Shown here: positions 8,265-16,857 of the stretch, piece by piece | Position numbering within the stretch: position 1 is the first letter of the stretch | How the letters are laid out: each line of letters starts with the position of its first letter | DNA from: Marinilabiliales bacterium | GTDB lineage: Bacteria; Bacteroidota; Bacteroidia; Bacteroidales; F082 | Reading direction: 5' to 3' | Assembly: GCA_002869365.1 (NCBI GenBank) | Contig: PKTA01000053.1 | Span: forward strand, 1 to 55,896 | DNA length: 55,896 nt | The notes under the pieces: generated by a model | What the model was told of the DNA's origin: nothing | Seen by the model: only the letters and a program-made list of their open reading frames with translations | Database searches by the model: none | Program-made: the position numbers and the translations under genes

Positions 8265-9500
8265 CTATGGTTTTTTATAAACTATTGAAACTACAGTTAC
8301 ATCGTCGCCGCCCATATTTATGGTCATACCATAAGGACGATCGTCGGAAATTTTAATTTGTGCTTTTCCTGCTTTTCCTGTTAACTGTTGCCAGATAGTG
8401 ACTGCCTGGTGCACACCGGTTCCTCCCGTAGGATGTCCCCAACCGATTAATCCACCGGTAGTGTTCATTGGCATTGCCCCGTTACGTGCAGTATTACCTG
8501 CAGCAACATAATCGGCTCCACCACCATCAGGGGCCAAACCTAAAGCCTCTGTTGCCAAAACACCGGCTATAGAGAAACAGTCGTGAGTTTCAATTGTCCC
8601 CACTTGATTGATTGTAATTCCTGCATCTTCCAATGCCTTGTGAGCAGCCTTTTTTATAGTTTGAAGTTCAGTTAGGTCTTCAGGATCATTGGTAATATTT
8701 CTAACCACATGTCCAAATCCCATAACTTCCACTGCATCACTTTTATTGATGCCTAATTTCTCCAGACCTTCTTCTGAACAAATCAAAATTGAAGATGCCC
8801 CATCGGAAACCTTAGAACAGTCGAGAACAGTAAGATTGTCGACAAAAGCGGCTCCATTAGGCTTAAATTTATCGTATAATGCTCCCAAATCGGGCACCTG
8901 ATTTTGATACTCCTGAGCAGTTGGGTCGAGGCGTGCATTTTCAATGGAATTAATAAACCACTGTTTCATACCAGCTCTGGCTTTGTCCATTCCTACTTTT
9001 TCGTAATAAGCACCGGCACGATCGCTAAACTGTCCAGGGAAAAAATACGCATGTCCGTTTTTTCTTTTCTGAAACCATCCGGCACCAGCCAAAATATCGG
9101 CACCATAAATTGCTTTAACTGTATTTTGAACCTCTATACCCATTGAAAGAACAACGTCAGCAGTTTCTGCTAATACCGAACGTATACCATACATTAGCGA
9201 CAAGCCACCTGAACCACAGGCACCTTCAACGCTTATGGAAGGTTTCCACTGCAGTTTATCATCAATATAGGCTGCAAAACCCGGAAGGTTTGCCTGTTTA
9301 TTGAATCGGGCTGCCATAAAGTTTCCTATTGAAATTTCATCAACATTTTCGGCATCATTAATTTGTTTTATTGAACCCTGACCTGCCTCCTTAAAATAAT
9401 GTTCCAAACCCGGACGTGCTTTCTTTGGATTAAACTCCTTACGTCCTGTACCCATGGAAACAGTATTAAAACCGGCTGTCATATATATTTTTCTTCTCAT
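8265..9500 (-). CDS. SCP2/SCP-x-type thiolase family protein
   Basis: 411 residues of thiolase fold. The acyl-accepting cysteine is Cys95 (EGACGSGG), with His306-Asp-Cys308 (THDCF) and His356 (WGHPTGGTG). The C-terminal CxGxG cysteine of classical FadA-type thiolases is absent; the strand reads GMTINMGGDD, as in SCP2-type thiolases, where the HDCF cysteine takes that role. Expected activity is thiolytic cleavage or condensation of 3-ketoacyl-CoA, but some members of this branch act in other condensations. It is the third gene of a crotonase, 3-hydroxyacyl-CoA dehydrogenase, thiolase operon, 18 bases after the dehydrogenase, which supports a beta-oxidation-like pathway for a particular acyl chain. 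Confidence 0.85.
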   Translation of the reverse strand: MRRKIYMTAGFNTVSMGTGRKEFNPKKARPGLEHYFKEAGQGSIKQINDAENVDEISIGNFMAARFNKQANLPGFAAYIDDKLQWKPSISVEGACGSGGLSLMYGIRSVLAETADVVLSMGIEVQNTVKAIYGADILAGAGWFQKRKNGHAYFFPGQFSDRAGAYYEKVGMDKARAGMKQWFINSIENARLDPTAQEYQNQVPDLGALYDKFKPNGAAFVDNLTVLDCSKVSDGASSILICSEEGLEKLGINKSDAVEVMGFGHVVRNITNDPEDLTELQTIKKAAHKALEDAGITINQVGTIETHDCFSIAGVLATEALGLAPDGGGADYVAAGNTARNGAMPMNTTGGLIGWGHPTGGTGVHQAVTIWQQLTGKAGKAQIKISDDRPYGMTINMGGDDVTVVSIVYKKP

Positions 9501-9518
9501 TTTTTTAATTTTTAAAGA

Positions 9519-10862
9519 TTAGTCAAAAAAGTTATTTACCGGACCATAAGCATGGAAAAAGCCAGTTAGCATAACAGTATTTACATGATCTGTTTCACTG
9601 GCAACATTGTCGGAAACCAATTTTTCGCCAATAGTTTTCGAACGACGACCATAATTAACGGCTATAGAAGCTGCCAGATCATTTGATTTTTTAAGATCGC
9701 TGAAAAAGGCTGAAAGTAAATCTTCTTTTTTATTGTTTTTAAGAATCGATTTCCAGCTTACTGCTGAAGATGGCAATTCTCCCATCATATCATCGCATTC
9801 ATCTTTAAACTTTTCGATGTCTACATAGGTTTGCTTATGCATGTCCCAAATGGCAACTATTCTTCCACTTTTATATTTCATGAATCCATCTTTTTGTGCT
9901 CCACTCGACATTTGTCCTCCTTTAACACCTTGCAGCATCATTTTGTCGAGCACATCACTATGAAGTTCTTCATCGGTAACAAATGGGTTCATAACATTAA
10001 GAATAAACTGAACAACATCAATACCCACATAATCGATAAGCTGGAAAATTCCCATTGGCCTTACCAGATAATCCTGTGTTATTTTATTTATAATATAGAC
10101 TGCCTGATAAAGAGGAATATTTTTTTCTTCTGCGAGAGTTTTTGCCTCATTAATTCCATGAAGAGCATCGCGCATGAAATGTCCGTTTCCAATAAAACCT
10201 GCAAAATCGTTTGAAGGAACGATTATTTTCCTCAGATTTTTTGCATATTCTTTTGCAAAATTTTGAACTTCATCTTTGGTTTTATCCGTAACAATTAGTT
10301 CCACTAAACGCTGAACAGCAGGAGGATTATAAAAATGAAATCCTAATACACGTCCATCCAATTTTGCTTCCGACTCAATTAAGTTGATAGGTACCGATGA
10401 AGTATTTGTAAAATACCAGGCATCATTATCATTGTTTTTATCAATATCACCAAGTAGTTTAACTTTTAAGGCTCTGTTTTCACTAACTGCCTCAAAAACC
10501 AATGTTGACTGGTAAGCCGCAGCCATTGAAGTTACAGGACGGACAACATTTAAAACATCAAAAACATATTCGTCGATTATATCGTAGTTTTCGATTAAAT
10601 CATCACGATCAGCATATATTTTTCTTAGCCAAACAGTTTTCTTTTCAGCAATTTTTCTTACCTGATTTCTAAGATATTTCATCAACCCTGCAAGTCCTTC
10701 AGGAGAAACATCAATTGCATTGAGTACAAATGATTTTCCTTTGTTTTCAGGTTTTAAGCTCAGGTCGGCCATTTCGACAGCAGTAAGAAGTAATATACCG
10801 CTACCCATTTTTCCGGCTGCACCTAAAACCGATACATTTTGTAATCTATCTTCGTATGTCAT
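9519..10862 (-). CDS. 3-hydroxyacyl-CoA dehydrogenase
   Basis: 447 residues, NAD-dependent. The Rossmann motif is GAAGKMGSG (residues 14-22) and the catalytic histidine is His176 in GFHFYNPP, followed by VELIV as in the family. The helical 3HCDH C-terminal domain begins near residue 215 (NDFAGFIGNGHFM). The protein is about 150 residues longer than a stand-alone bacterial 3HCDH (280-310): extra sequence lies in the N-terminal domain (residues 30-110) and at the C-terminus (residues 340-447). It belongs to the same minus-strand operon as the crotonase upstream (48-base gap) and thiolase downstream (18-base gap). Chain-length specificity cannot be read from sequence. Confidence 0.9.
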   Translation of the reverse strand: MTYEDRLQNVSVLGAAGKMGSGILLLTAVEMADLSLKPENKGKSFVLNAIDVSPEGLAGLMKYLRNQVRKIAEKKTVWLRKIYADRDDLIENYDIIDEYVFDVLNVVRPVTSMAAAYQSTLVFEAVSENRALKVKLLGDIDKNNDNDAWYFTNTSSVPINLIESEAKLDGRVLGFHFYNPPAVQRLVELIVTDKTKDEVQNFAKEYAKNLRKIIVPSNDFAGFIGNGHFMRDALHGINEAKTLAEEKNIPLYQAVYIINKITQDYLVRPMGIFQLIDYVGIDVVQFILNVMNPFVTDEELHSDVLDKMMLQGVKGGQMSSGAQKDGFMKYKSGRIVAIWDMHKQTYVDIEKFKDECDDMMGELPSSAVSWKSILKNNKKEDLLSAFFSDLKKSNDLAASIAVNYGRRSKTIGEKLVSDNVASETDHVNTVMLTGFFHAYGPVNNFFD

Positions 10863-10910
10863 TTTATATTATTTTATTGATTAACAGTTGTTTCATTTAG
10901 TTTTGAGAAT

Positions 10911-11684
10911 CTACCATTCCGGTTTTCTTTTTTCCAGGAAGGCAGTCATACCTTCTTTACCCTCACTATTTTCTCCGAATAAGGTTCCAAACTCTTTTGC
11001 TTCCAGCTCTTCTCCTATTATTTGTCCCATTTCAAGTCCGTTCCTTACAACAGATTTTACTTTTTTTATTGCATTTGGACCTTTAGATGCTATATTTTTT
11101 GCAATTTTAATACATTCATCTAATAATTCTTCTGGTTCAAAAACCTTCTGTACCAATCCTATTCTTAGAGCATCCTCAGCGCCAATCATATCAGCAGTCA
11201 TAAGCAGATATAGAGCATCGCCCATGCCAACTAATCGTGATAATCTTTGAGTACCTGCATAACCTGGAATAAGACCAAGATTTACTTCAGGCTGACCAAA
11301 TTTTGCCTTGGTGCTGGCAATACGAAAATCGCATCCCATTGCAAGTTCCAAACCTCCACCAAGTGCAAATCCATTTATAGCTGCAATTACCGGAATATCC
11401 AACTCTCCAAAACTGCGGAAGGTATTTTGACCCAGTCGTGAAAATTCAGATCCTTCCTGTGAATTTTTATCAACCATTTCGGCAATATCAGCTCCGGCAA
11501 CAAAAGCCTTACCTTCTCCGGTAATAATTATCGCCTTTACAGTTTTATTATTCGACAACTCTTTAATCATCGAATCCATCTCGTTAAAAAACAGGGTATT
11601 GAGAGCATTCAACGCTTTTGGTCTGCTAATTGTGATAATTGCAATATTGTCAATTATCTCTTTTTTAAGAATATTATAATCCAT
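10911..11684 (-). CDS. Enoyl-CoA hydratase (crotonase family)
   Basis: 257 residues. The oxyanion-hole segments are GKAFVAGADIAEM (residues 58-70) and NGFALGGGLELAMGCD. Both catalytic glutamates of true hydratases are present, Glu113 (GGGLELA) and Glu133 (GQPEVNLGLIPGYAGTQR). The sequence is close to short-chain enoyl-CoA / 3-hydroxybutyryl-CoA dehydratases. It is the first gene of a three-gene operon with the dehydrogenase and SCP2-type thiolase. A TAAATTTG box (minus strand, 11717-11710) lies about 25 bases before its ATG and may be the operon promoter. Confidence 0.92.
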   Translation of the reverse strand: MDYNILKKEIIDNIAIITISRPKALNALNTLFFNEMDSMIKELSNNKTVKAIIITGEGKAFVAGADIAEMVDKNSQEGSEFSRLGQNTFRSFGELDIPVIAAINGFALGGGLELAMGCDFRIASTKAKFGQPEVNLGLIPGYAGTQRLSRLVGMGDALYLLMTADMIGAEDALRIGLVQKVFEPEELLDECIKIAKNIASKGPNAIKKVKSVVRNGLEMGQIIGEELEAKEFGTLFGENSEGKEGMTAFLEKRKPEW

Positions 11685-11709
11685 TTTTCCGTTTAAATTT
11701 TAAGGGTAT

Positions 11710-11717
11710 CAAATTTA
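11710..11717 (-). promoter_or_regulatory. Possible -7 promoter box for the crotonase operon
   Basis: TAAATTTG on the minus strand fits the Bacteroidota -7 consensus TAnnTTTG. The leader would be about 20 bases. No good -33 TTTG is seen at 19 bases upstream, so support is moderate. Confidence 0.35.
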
Positions 11718-11845
11718 ATAAAATAAATGGAACATTTTTTTGTTTACGAGCTAAAAAATGTAATTATTTGAACTTCTCACAAATCATGCTTCATTAATAA
11801 ATGCTGGCTTATATATTAACATAAATTTAACATAATATACAATAG

Positions 11846-11853
11846 TAGTTTTG
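11846..11853 (+). promoter_or_regulatory. Possible -7 promoter box for the metal module
   Basis: TAGTTTTG fits TAnnTTTG and lies 21 bases before the ATG of the Cys-rich protein gene. The -33 element is not convincing. Confidence 0.35.
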
Positions 11854-11874
11854 TAGTTTTACTCTTTAAATAAT

Positions 11875-12345
11875 ATGCGATTTATATTACAAAATATAGC
11901 TTCTTATTTACTCATTTTCACATTAATAGTGTCAATGAGCGGATTAAAAGTATATTCACATTTTTGTACTAATTCCGGACTTAATGAAAGTAGCATATTT
12001 CAAGAATTAATAGATTATTGTCATAATAGTCACAAACTGCAAAAAAACAATAACACTTGCTGCTATTCAGAAAAAAGCAAAGAAAATAATTACTGTGTGG
12101 TTGATAATTGTTGCAAAACTACGGAACGTACTTTTAAACTTTCGGTGGAATTTAATTTAAAAACCCCAACCAAAAAAACAAAATCCTTGTATGAATTTTT
12201 ATTCGACAAGATAATTAATAATGCTGAGAAATCTTATTTATCCAATTATATTGACATCCAAAAACCCGATCATATAAATCCCAATTGGGGTAAAAAATTA
12301 CTTATCATTATCAATAATTTAAAAACTGAACCTAATCTTTTCTAA
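11875..12345 (+). CDS. HYC_CC_PP-type cysteine-rich exported protein
   Basis: 156 residues with an N-terminal hydrophobic segment (residues 8-26) acting as signal peptide or anchor. It then carries a conserved pattern of metal-type ligands: His29-Phe-Cys31, Cys62-Cys63, Cys74 and Cys79-Cys80, matching the HYC...CC...CC layout of a small Bacteroidota family (HYC_CC_PP) that is found next to TonB-dependent receptors and HMA proteins. The C-terminal half is basic and lacks motifs. Function is not established; Cys/His content and the neighbours suggest copper or another soft metal. It starts a + strand unit with the TonB receptor 60 bases downstream. Confidence 0.75.
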   Translation: MRFILQNIASYLLIFTLIVSMSGLKVYSHFCTNSGLNESSIFQELIDYCHNSHKLQKNNNTCCYSEKSKENNYCVVDNCCKTTERTFKLSVEFNLKTPTKKTKSLYEFLFDKIINNAEKSYLSNYIDIQKPDHINPNWGKKLLIIINNLKTEPNLF

Positions 12346-12405
12346 TTCTTAGTTAAAACGGCTATTACAGTAAAGTTATTTTCAATAAATGTAAATTAAG
12401 AATTT

Positions 12406-14628
12406 ATGAAAAAATATTTTTTATTAGTTTGCATATTAAGTATGCAACTGCAAATGATTGTTGCACAAAATGTTTCTGGAGGTGTTTTTGAGAAGATTAA
12501 TGAGGATTTATTTCCTTTGACAGGAGCAAATATTATTCAGTTAAATACACAAAACGGCACCGTATCAGACGAATCTGGGCATTTTAATATAAAGTTAATA
12601 CCGAATAAATCTCAGTTTATAATCGTAAGTTTTGTTAGTTATCAAAATGATACAGTATTAATAACTGAGCACAATAAAAACCACCTTCACATTACATTAA
12701 AAGAATCAAATAGTCTTAAAGAAGTAAATATTAATGCCCGCCAGGGAGGCAATTTTATTTCCAGAACAGATACTCGTGGAATAATTAATATAAATGAGGG
12801 GGAGTTACAAAAAGCAGCATGCTGTAATTTATCTGAAAGCTTTGAAAATAGTGCAACTGTTGATGTTAGTTATAGTGATGCTGTTACAGGTGCAAAACAA
12901 ATTCAGCTGCTGGGTTTAGCGGGAATTTACACTCAATTTCTCACTGAGAACATCCCTAATTATAGAGGTTTGGCAACTCCTTACGGACTTGGCTATGTGC
13001 CAGGTAGCTGGATGGAATCGATACAGGTTTCTAAAGGCACATCTTCGGTAATAAATGGTTATGAATCGATGGCCGGGCAAATAAATATAGAGTATAAAAA
13101 ACCAGATGAGGGTGATAAACTTTTTATAAATGCCTATGGAAATAAAGATGGCAAAGTTGAAACTAATTTAGATACCCGATTTGAATTGAGTAATAAATGG
13201 AGTACTGCCATATTGCTTCATGCTGAATACATGGGATCCAGGCACGATTTTAATGGTGATAAGTTTCTTGATATGCCATTAATAAGCCAGATAAATGTTT
13301 TTAACAGATGGAAATACAAAGGGGAAAACCTTCGATCACAATTTGGTATAAAATACCTTGCTGAAGAAAGGTTAGGTGGTCAGATTGATTTCCAAAAGAA
13401 TATGGATAGGACAGTTGATAATCCATATGGTATTGGTGTAAAAACAAGCCGACTTGAAGCCTTTGCCAAAATAGGCTATATCTTCAAAAACAGAGCAAAT
13501 AGTAGTTGGGGATTTCAAAACCAGTTTATAATGCATGATCAAACATCATTTTTTGGCCTCAATAATTATGATGCTAAACAGTACTCTTTTTATAGCAATC
13601 TTATGTTACAGTCGTGGCTCATAAATTCAAAGCACCAGTTTACAAGTGGCATTAGTTATACTCTGGATAATTATTATGAGGAATTAAACGATAGTATTTT
13701 CAACCGGCATGAAACAGTTTCGGGAGCATTTGTACAATATAATTATTCAAAAAATAGAAGTTTCAATTTAATTGCAGGTTTGAGGCTTGATTATAATAAT
13801 TTATATGGCTTATTATTTACTCCCCGACTACATGCCAAATACAATATAAACGAACATAATATTATCCGTGCAAGTGGTGGAAAAGGCTATAGGTCGGCAA
13901 TTGTAATTGCAGAAAACACTTCAATTTTAGCAAGTTCCAGAAAATTCGTTTTTCTTGAAGATTTAAAAATTGAATCATCATGGAATTTTGGATTCAGTTA
14001 TACAAAGTATATTGATATTAGTGCAAGAGAGTTGGTTTTAACAGCCGACTATTTCCATACGCAGTTTCAAAATCAGGTAATTATTGACAGAGAGCAAAAT
14101 GCAAATACTGTATATGTGTATAATTTAGATGGAAAATCCCGGTCAAACAGTTTTCAACTGGAAGCCTCTTACGAACTAATAAGAAATTTCCAACTTAGTT
14201 TAGCCTTTAGGTATAATGATGTAAAAACAACCATAAATAATAATTTTATGGAAAAGCCTATGGTTAATAAATATAAAGGCCTTATATCTCTTTCTTATCA
14301 AACCCCATACAAAAAGTGGCAAATTGATTTAAATACTCAGATTAATGGTGACCAGCGATTACCTAATACTGATTTTAGTCCGGAAGAGTATCAACTAGAA
14401 AAAATGTCGCCTGCATATTTTATAATGAATGCTCAAATAACAAGATTTTTAAACAAATGGGAAATTTATCTTGGGGCTGAAAATCTGACAAATTACCGAC
14501 AGGAAAATCCAATAATAGCCTCTGATGATCCTTTTGGAGAATATTTTGATTCTTCTATAATATGGGCTCCTGTATCAGGAATTCAGGTTTATGCCGGTTT
14601 TAGGTTTAATATTGAACACAAACATTAA
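12406..14628 (+). CDS. TonB-dependent receptor of a predicted copper/heavy-metal module
   Basis: 740 residues. Signal peptide 1-20 (MIVAQ), a carboxypeptidase-regulatory-like domain (about 22-95, SGGVFEKINEDLFPLTGANI, with SDESGHFNI), a plug domain (about 105-230) and a 22-strand barrel to the C-terminus. The plug contains AACCNLSESFENS and the QIQLLGLAG strand, a signature I associate with the metal-linked Bacteroidota receptors rather than SusC-type glycan receptors; there is also no SusD partner. It would import a metal complex or small ligand across the outer membrane using TonB energy. It is flanked by the Cys-rich exported protein and an exported HMA protein, which supports metal traffic. 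The ligand itself is inferred. Confidence 0.85.
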   Translation: MKKYFLLVCILSMQLQMIVAQNVSGGVFEKINEDLFPLTGANIIQLNTQNGTVSDESGHFNIKLIPNKSQFIIVSFVSYQNDTVLITEHNKNHLHITLKESNSLKEVNINARQGGNFISRTDTRGIININEGELQKAACCNLSESFENSATVDVSYSDAVTGAKQIQLLGLAGIYTQFLTENIPNYRGLATPYGLGYVPGSWMESIQVSKGTSSVINGYESMAGQINIEYKKPDEGDKLFINAYGNKDGKVETNLDTRFELSNKWSTAILLHAEYMGSRHDFNGDKFLDMPLISQINVFNRWKYKGENLRSQFGIKYLAEERLGGQIDFQKNMDRTVDNPYGIGVKTSRLEAFAKIGYIFKNRANSSWGFQNQFIMHDQTSFFGLNNYDAKQYSFYSNLMLQSWLINSKHQFTSGISYTLDNYYEELNDSIFNRHETVSGAFVQYNYSKNRSFNLIAGLRLDYNNLYGLLFTPRLHAKYNINEHNIIRASGGKGYRSAIVIAENTSILASSRKFVFLEDLKIESSWNFGFSYTKYIDISARELVLTADYFHTQFQNQVIIDREQNANTVYVYNLDGKSRSNSFQLEASYELIRNFQLSLAFRYNDVKTTINNNFMEKPMVNKYKGLISLSYQTPYKKWQIDLNTQINGDQRLPNTDFSPEEYQLEKMSPAYFIMNAQITRFLNKWEIYLGAENLTNYRQENPIIASDDPFGEYFDSSIIWAPVSGIQVYAGFRFNIEHKH

Positions 14629-14663
14629 AATAAATTAATTAAACAATTAAAATAAATAGTATT

Positions 14664-15038
14664 ATGAAAACTAAAATAACTTTTTTGACAATGATTCTCT
14701 CTTTCCTTATTATAAATACAATTTCAGCACAGGAAGCAAAAAAGAAAGACAAGAAAGAAAAAAAATTAGAAGTAGTAGAAATTCAGACTTCGGCAATATG
14801 CGGTGATTGTAAGGAAAGGCTGGAACACGATATTGCTTTTGAAAAAGGAGTAAAGTTTGTTGAGTTAGACTATGACACTAAAATACTTACAATTAAGTAC
14901 AAGAAGGGGAAAAACAACAAAGAAAACCTTAAGAAGGCAATTACTAAAGTAGGATATGATGCAGATGACTTATCTGCAGATGAAAAAGCATATAATGCAT
15001 TACCTGATTGCTGCAAAAAAGGAAACGAACCGCATTAG
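14664..15038 (+). CDS. Exported heavy-metal-associated (HMA) domain protein
   Basis: 124 residues: signal peptide 1-22 (TISAQ), a Lys-rich linker (residues 25-34), then an HMA-like ferredoxin fold of about 70 residues. The metal site is Cys46-Gly-Asp-Cys49 (SAICGDCKERLE) in place of the usual GMTCxxC, followed by FVELDYDTKILTIKY, the typical second and third strands. The C-terminus adds a CCKKG pair. A periplasmic soft-metal carrier is the natural reading. It follows the TonB receptor by 35 bases and probably shares its transcript. Confidence 0.82.
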   Translation: MKTKITFLTMILSFLIINTISAQEAKKKDKKEKKLEVVEIQTSAICGDCKERLEHDIAFEKGVKFVELDYDTKILTIKYKKGKNNKENLKKAITKVGYDADDLSADEKAYNALPDCCKKGNEPH

Positions 15039-15060
15039 GAGAATATTAAAAAATCATTTG

Positions 15061-15462
15061 TTAAAAATGGATCTTATGATAATCGAAGGTTTGACCTTCA
15101 CGAAAATTTCTGATTTTCCTTGAAAGGTGAATAAATATTTCCAGATTATGGTTTTTTAACCATGCCAGAGCATTAGTATCATTATTTATGGCATCAACAA
15201 ATAAAGCCAGTAAATTTTGATTATTATAGAGCAACCATGTATATGCTTCAATTGAGCCACTTACGGCATTATCGAAAGCAGCAAAATGGGGGAATTTGTT
15301 TTTAAACAACCAGTCTACAGCCTCGTTACTACCCCTTATACCGCTTGATAGTGCAGCAAGTTCAGGATAACCATTATTGAGCAAGTAGTTTAAAAACTCA
15401 CCATCCTCCTCACTAAAGGTTTCTCCAAAGGCCATCAAAACTTTAGGATCGTAATCGAGCAT
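15061..15462 (-). CDS. Uncharacterised protein with four 25-residue helical repeats
   Basis: 133 residues, no signal peptide or membrane segment. From about residue 20 the protein is built from four units of 25-26 residues, each with a Trp/Tyr-Leu helix followed by a second helix: FLNYLLNNGYPELAAL, AVDWLFKNKFPHFAAF, AYTWLLYNNQNLLALF, ALAWLKNHNLEIFIHL, joined by Gly/Ser/Asn turns (RGSNE, SGSIE, NNDTN). I do not recognise the family. It converges on the HMA gene and is separate from its neighbours. The repeat regularity and normal codon use support a real gene. Confidence 0.65.
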   Translation of the reverse strand: MLDYDPKVLMAFGETFSEEDGEFLNYLLNNGYPELAALSSGIRGSNEAVDWLFKNKFPHFAAFDNAVSGSIEAYTWLLYNNQNLLALFVDAINNDTNALAWLKNHNLEIFIHLSRKIRNFREGQTFDYHKIHF

Positions 15463-15581
15463 TTTATATTTACTTATTGGTATAATTACAGCTAATTTAC
15501 AATTTTTAGAATATTTAATCTGAAATTATGATATCAAAAAAATAAACTTCACCATTTGTATATTATTGCAAGTAAAGAGGT

Positions 15582-15619
15582 AAAAAAAATGCTTCTCCTA
15601 ATTTCGAGGAGAAGCATTT
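15582..15619 (-). terminator. Rho-independent terminator of fbaA
   Basis: A 13-bp perfect stem (AAATGCTTCTCCT at 15587-15599 with AGGAGAAGCATTT at 15607-15619) is followed on the minus strand by eight T. It lies 22 bases after the fbaA stop. Confidence 0.9.
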
Positions 15620-15640
15620 AAAACAATGTATTTTATGGTA

Positions 15641-16717
15641 TTAGCATCTATCTATACAGTTCAGGTCGTTGAAGGCTACTTCAAGACGCTCAACCATCGA
15701 TTCTTCAGCGGCTCTTAACCATTTACGCGGATCGTAATATTTTTTGTTTGGAACGTCTTCTCCATCAGGATTTCCAATTTGTCCTTGTAAATAATCATGA
15801 TGTTTACTCTCATAGTTTTTAATACCATTCCATGTGGCCCACTGAGTATCGGTATCGATATTCATTTTAATAACACCATAAGTTATGGCTTCTTTTATCT
15901 TTGCAGGCTCCGAACCCGATCCACCATGGAACACAAAGTTTACAGGATTATTTCCCGTTTTGTATTCTTCTTTGATATATTCCTGTGAATTTTTAAGAAT
16001 TGCCGGCTCTAGTTTTACGTTACCTGGCTTATATACTCCATGTACGTTTCCAAAAGCAGCGGCAATGGTAAAACGATCACTAACTTCGGATAGTTCTTTA
16101 TAAGCATATCCAACTTCTGAAGGTTGAGTATATAACTTCGAACTGTCGATATGACTATTATCTACTCCATCTTCTTCCCCACCTGTAATTCCTAATTCAA
16201 TTTCCAAAGTCATGCCCATTTTATCCATTCTGGCCAGATATTCTTTACAAATTGCAATATTTTCTTCTAAAGGTTCTTCTGAGAGATCCAGCATATGAGA
16301 TGAGAAGAGTGGTTTTCCGTTTTGCTCAAAGAACTCTTCTCCAGCATCCAATAAACCATCTATCCATGGAAGAAGTTTTTTTGCTGCATGATCTGTATGT
16401 AAAATAACAGGAACTCCGTAAAGTTCTGCCATTTGATGAACGTGAACTGCTCCTGAAATACTTCCGGCTATAGCCGCTTCCTGTCCTTCTGCCTTCAATC
16501 CCTTACCGGAATAAAATGCTCCTCCTCCATTGGAGAACTGAATAATAACAGGTGAATTTACCTTTGCAGCAGCTTCCAGAACTGCATTTATAGAATTGCT
16601 TCCAACGACGTTTACAGCAGGAATTGCATAGCCATTTTCTTTGGCATTTTTAAAAATATACTGAACATCATCACCAGTTGCCACACCTGGTTTTATTTTA
16701 TCAAATATCTTACTCAT
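15641..16717 (-). CDS. fbaA: Class II fructose-bisphosphate aldolase
   Basis: 358 residues, the length of E. coli FbaA (359). It cleaves fructose 1,6-bisphosphate to glyceraldehyde 3-phosphate and dihydroxyacetone phosphate in glycolysis and gluconeogenesis. Zinc-ligand and active-site segments are present: VILHTDHAAKKLLPW, LEIELGITGGEEDGVDN, AAFGNVHGVYKPGNV and FVFHGGSGSE, with NMNIDTDTQWA-like phosphate-binding sequence (IKMNIDTDTQWATW). It is monocistronic, with a strong terminator after it and a TATATTTG box just upstream. In an organism growing on fatty acids it would serve gluconeogenesis. Confidence 0.96.
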   Translation of the reverse strand: MSKIFDKIKPGVATGDDVQYIFKNAKENGYAIPAVNVVGSNSINAVLEAAAKVNSPVIIQFSNGGGAFYSGKGLKAEGQEAAIAGSISGAVHVHQMAELYGVPVILHTDHAAKKLLPWIDGLLDAGEEFFEQNGKPLFSSHMLDLSEEPLEENIAICKEYLARMDKMGMTLEIELGITGGEEDGVDNSHIDSSKLYTQPSEVGYAYKELSEVSDRFTIAAAFGNVHGVYKPGNVKLEPAILKNSQEYIKEEYKTGNNPVNFVFHGGSGSEPAKIKEAITYGVIKMNIDTDTQWATWNGIKNYESKHHDYLQGQIGNPDGEDVPNKKYYDPRKWLRAAEESMVERLEVAFNDLNCIDRC

Positions 16718-16736
16718 AATATTATTATTTATTTTG

Positions 16737-16744
16737 CAAATATA
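16737..16744 (-). promoter_or_regulatory. Probable fbaA -7 promoter box
   Basis: TATATTTG on the minus strand fits TAnnTTTG and lies 19 bases before the ATG, giving a very short leader. The -33 element is weak. Confidence 0.4.
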
Positions 16745-16857
16745 ATGTTATCAGACTTCTAAAACTAAAAACAATAGTCTTAAATAACTTTAATTTTAAT
16801 GTTTAAAGAAGAGAATCAAATTGTTATTGAAAGTGTTATTGCAAACGATTTCACAAC

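Noticed and set aside
8265..9500. Inactive thiolase because the C-terminal cysteine is missing
   Set aside because: SCP2-type thiolases lack that cysteine naturally and use the one in HDCF, which is present (Cys308).
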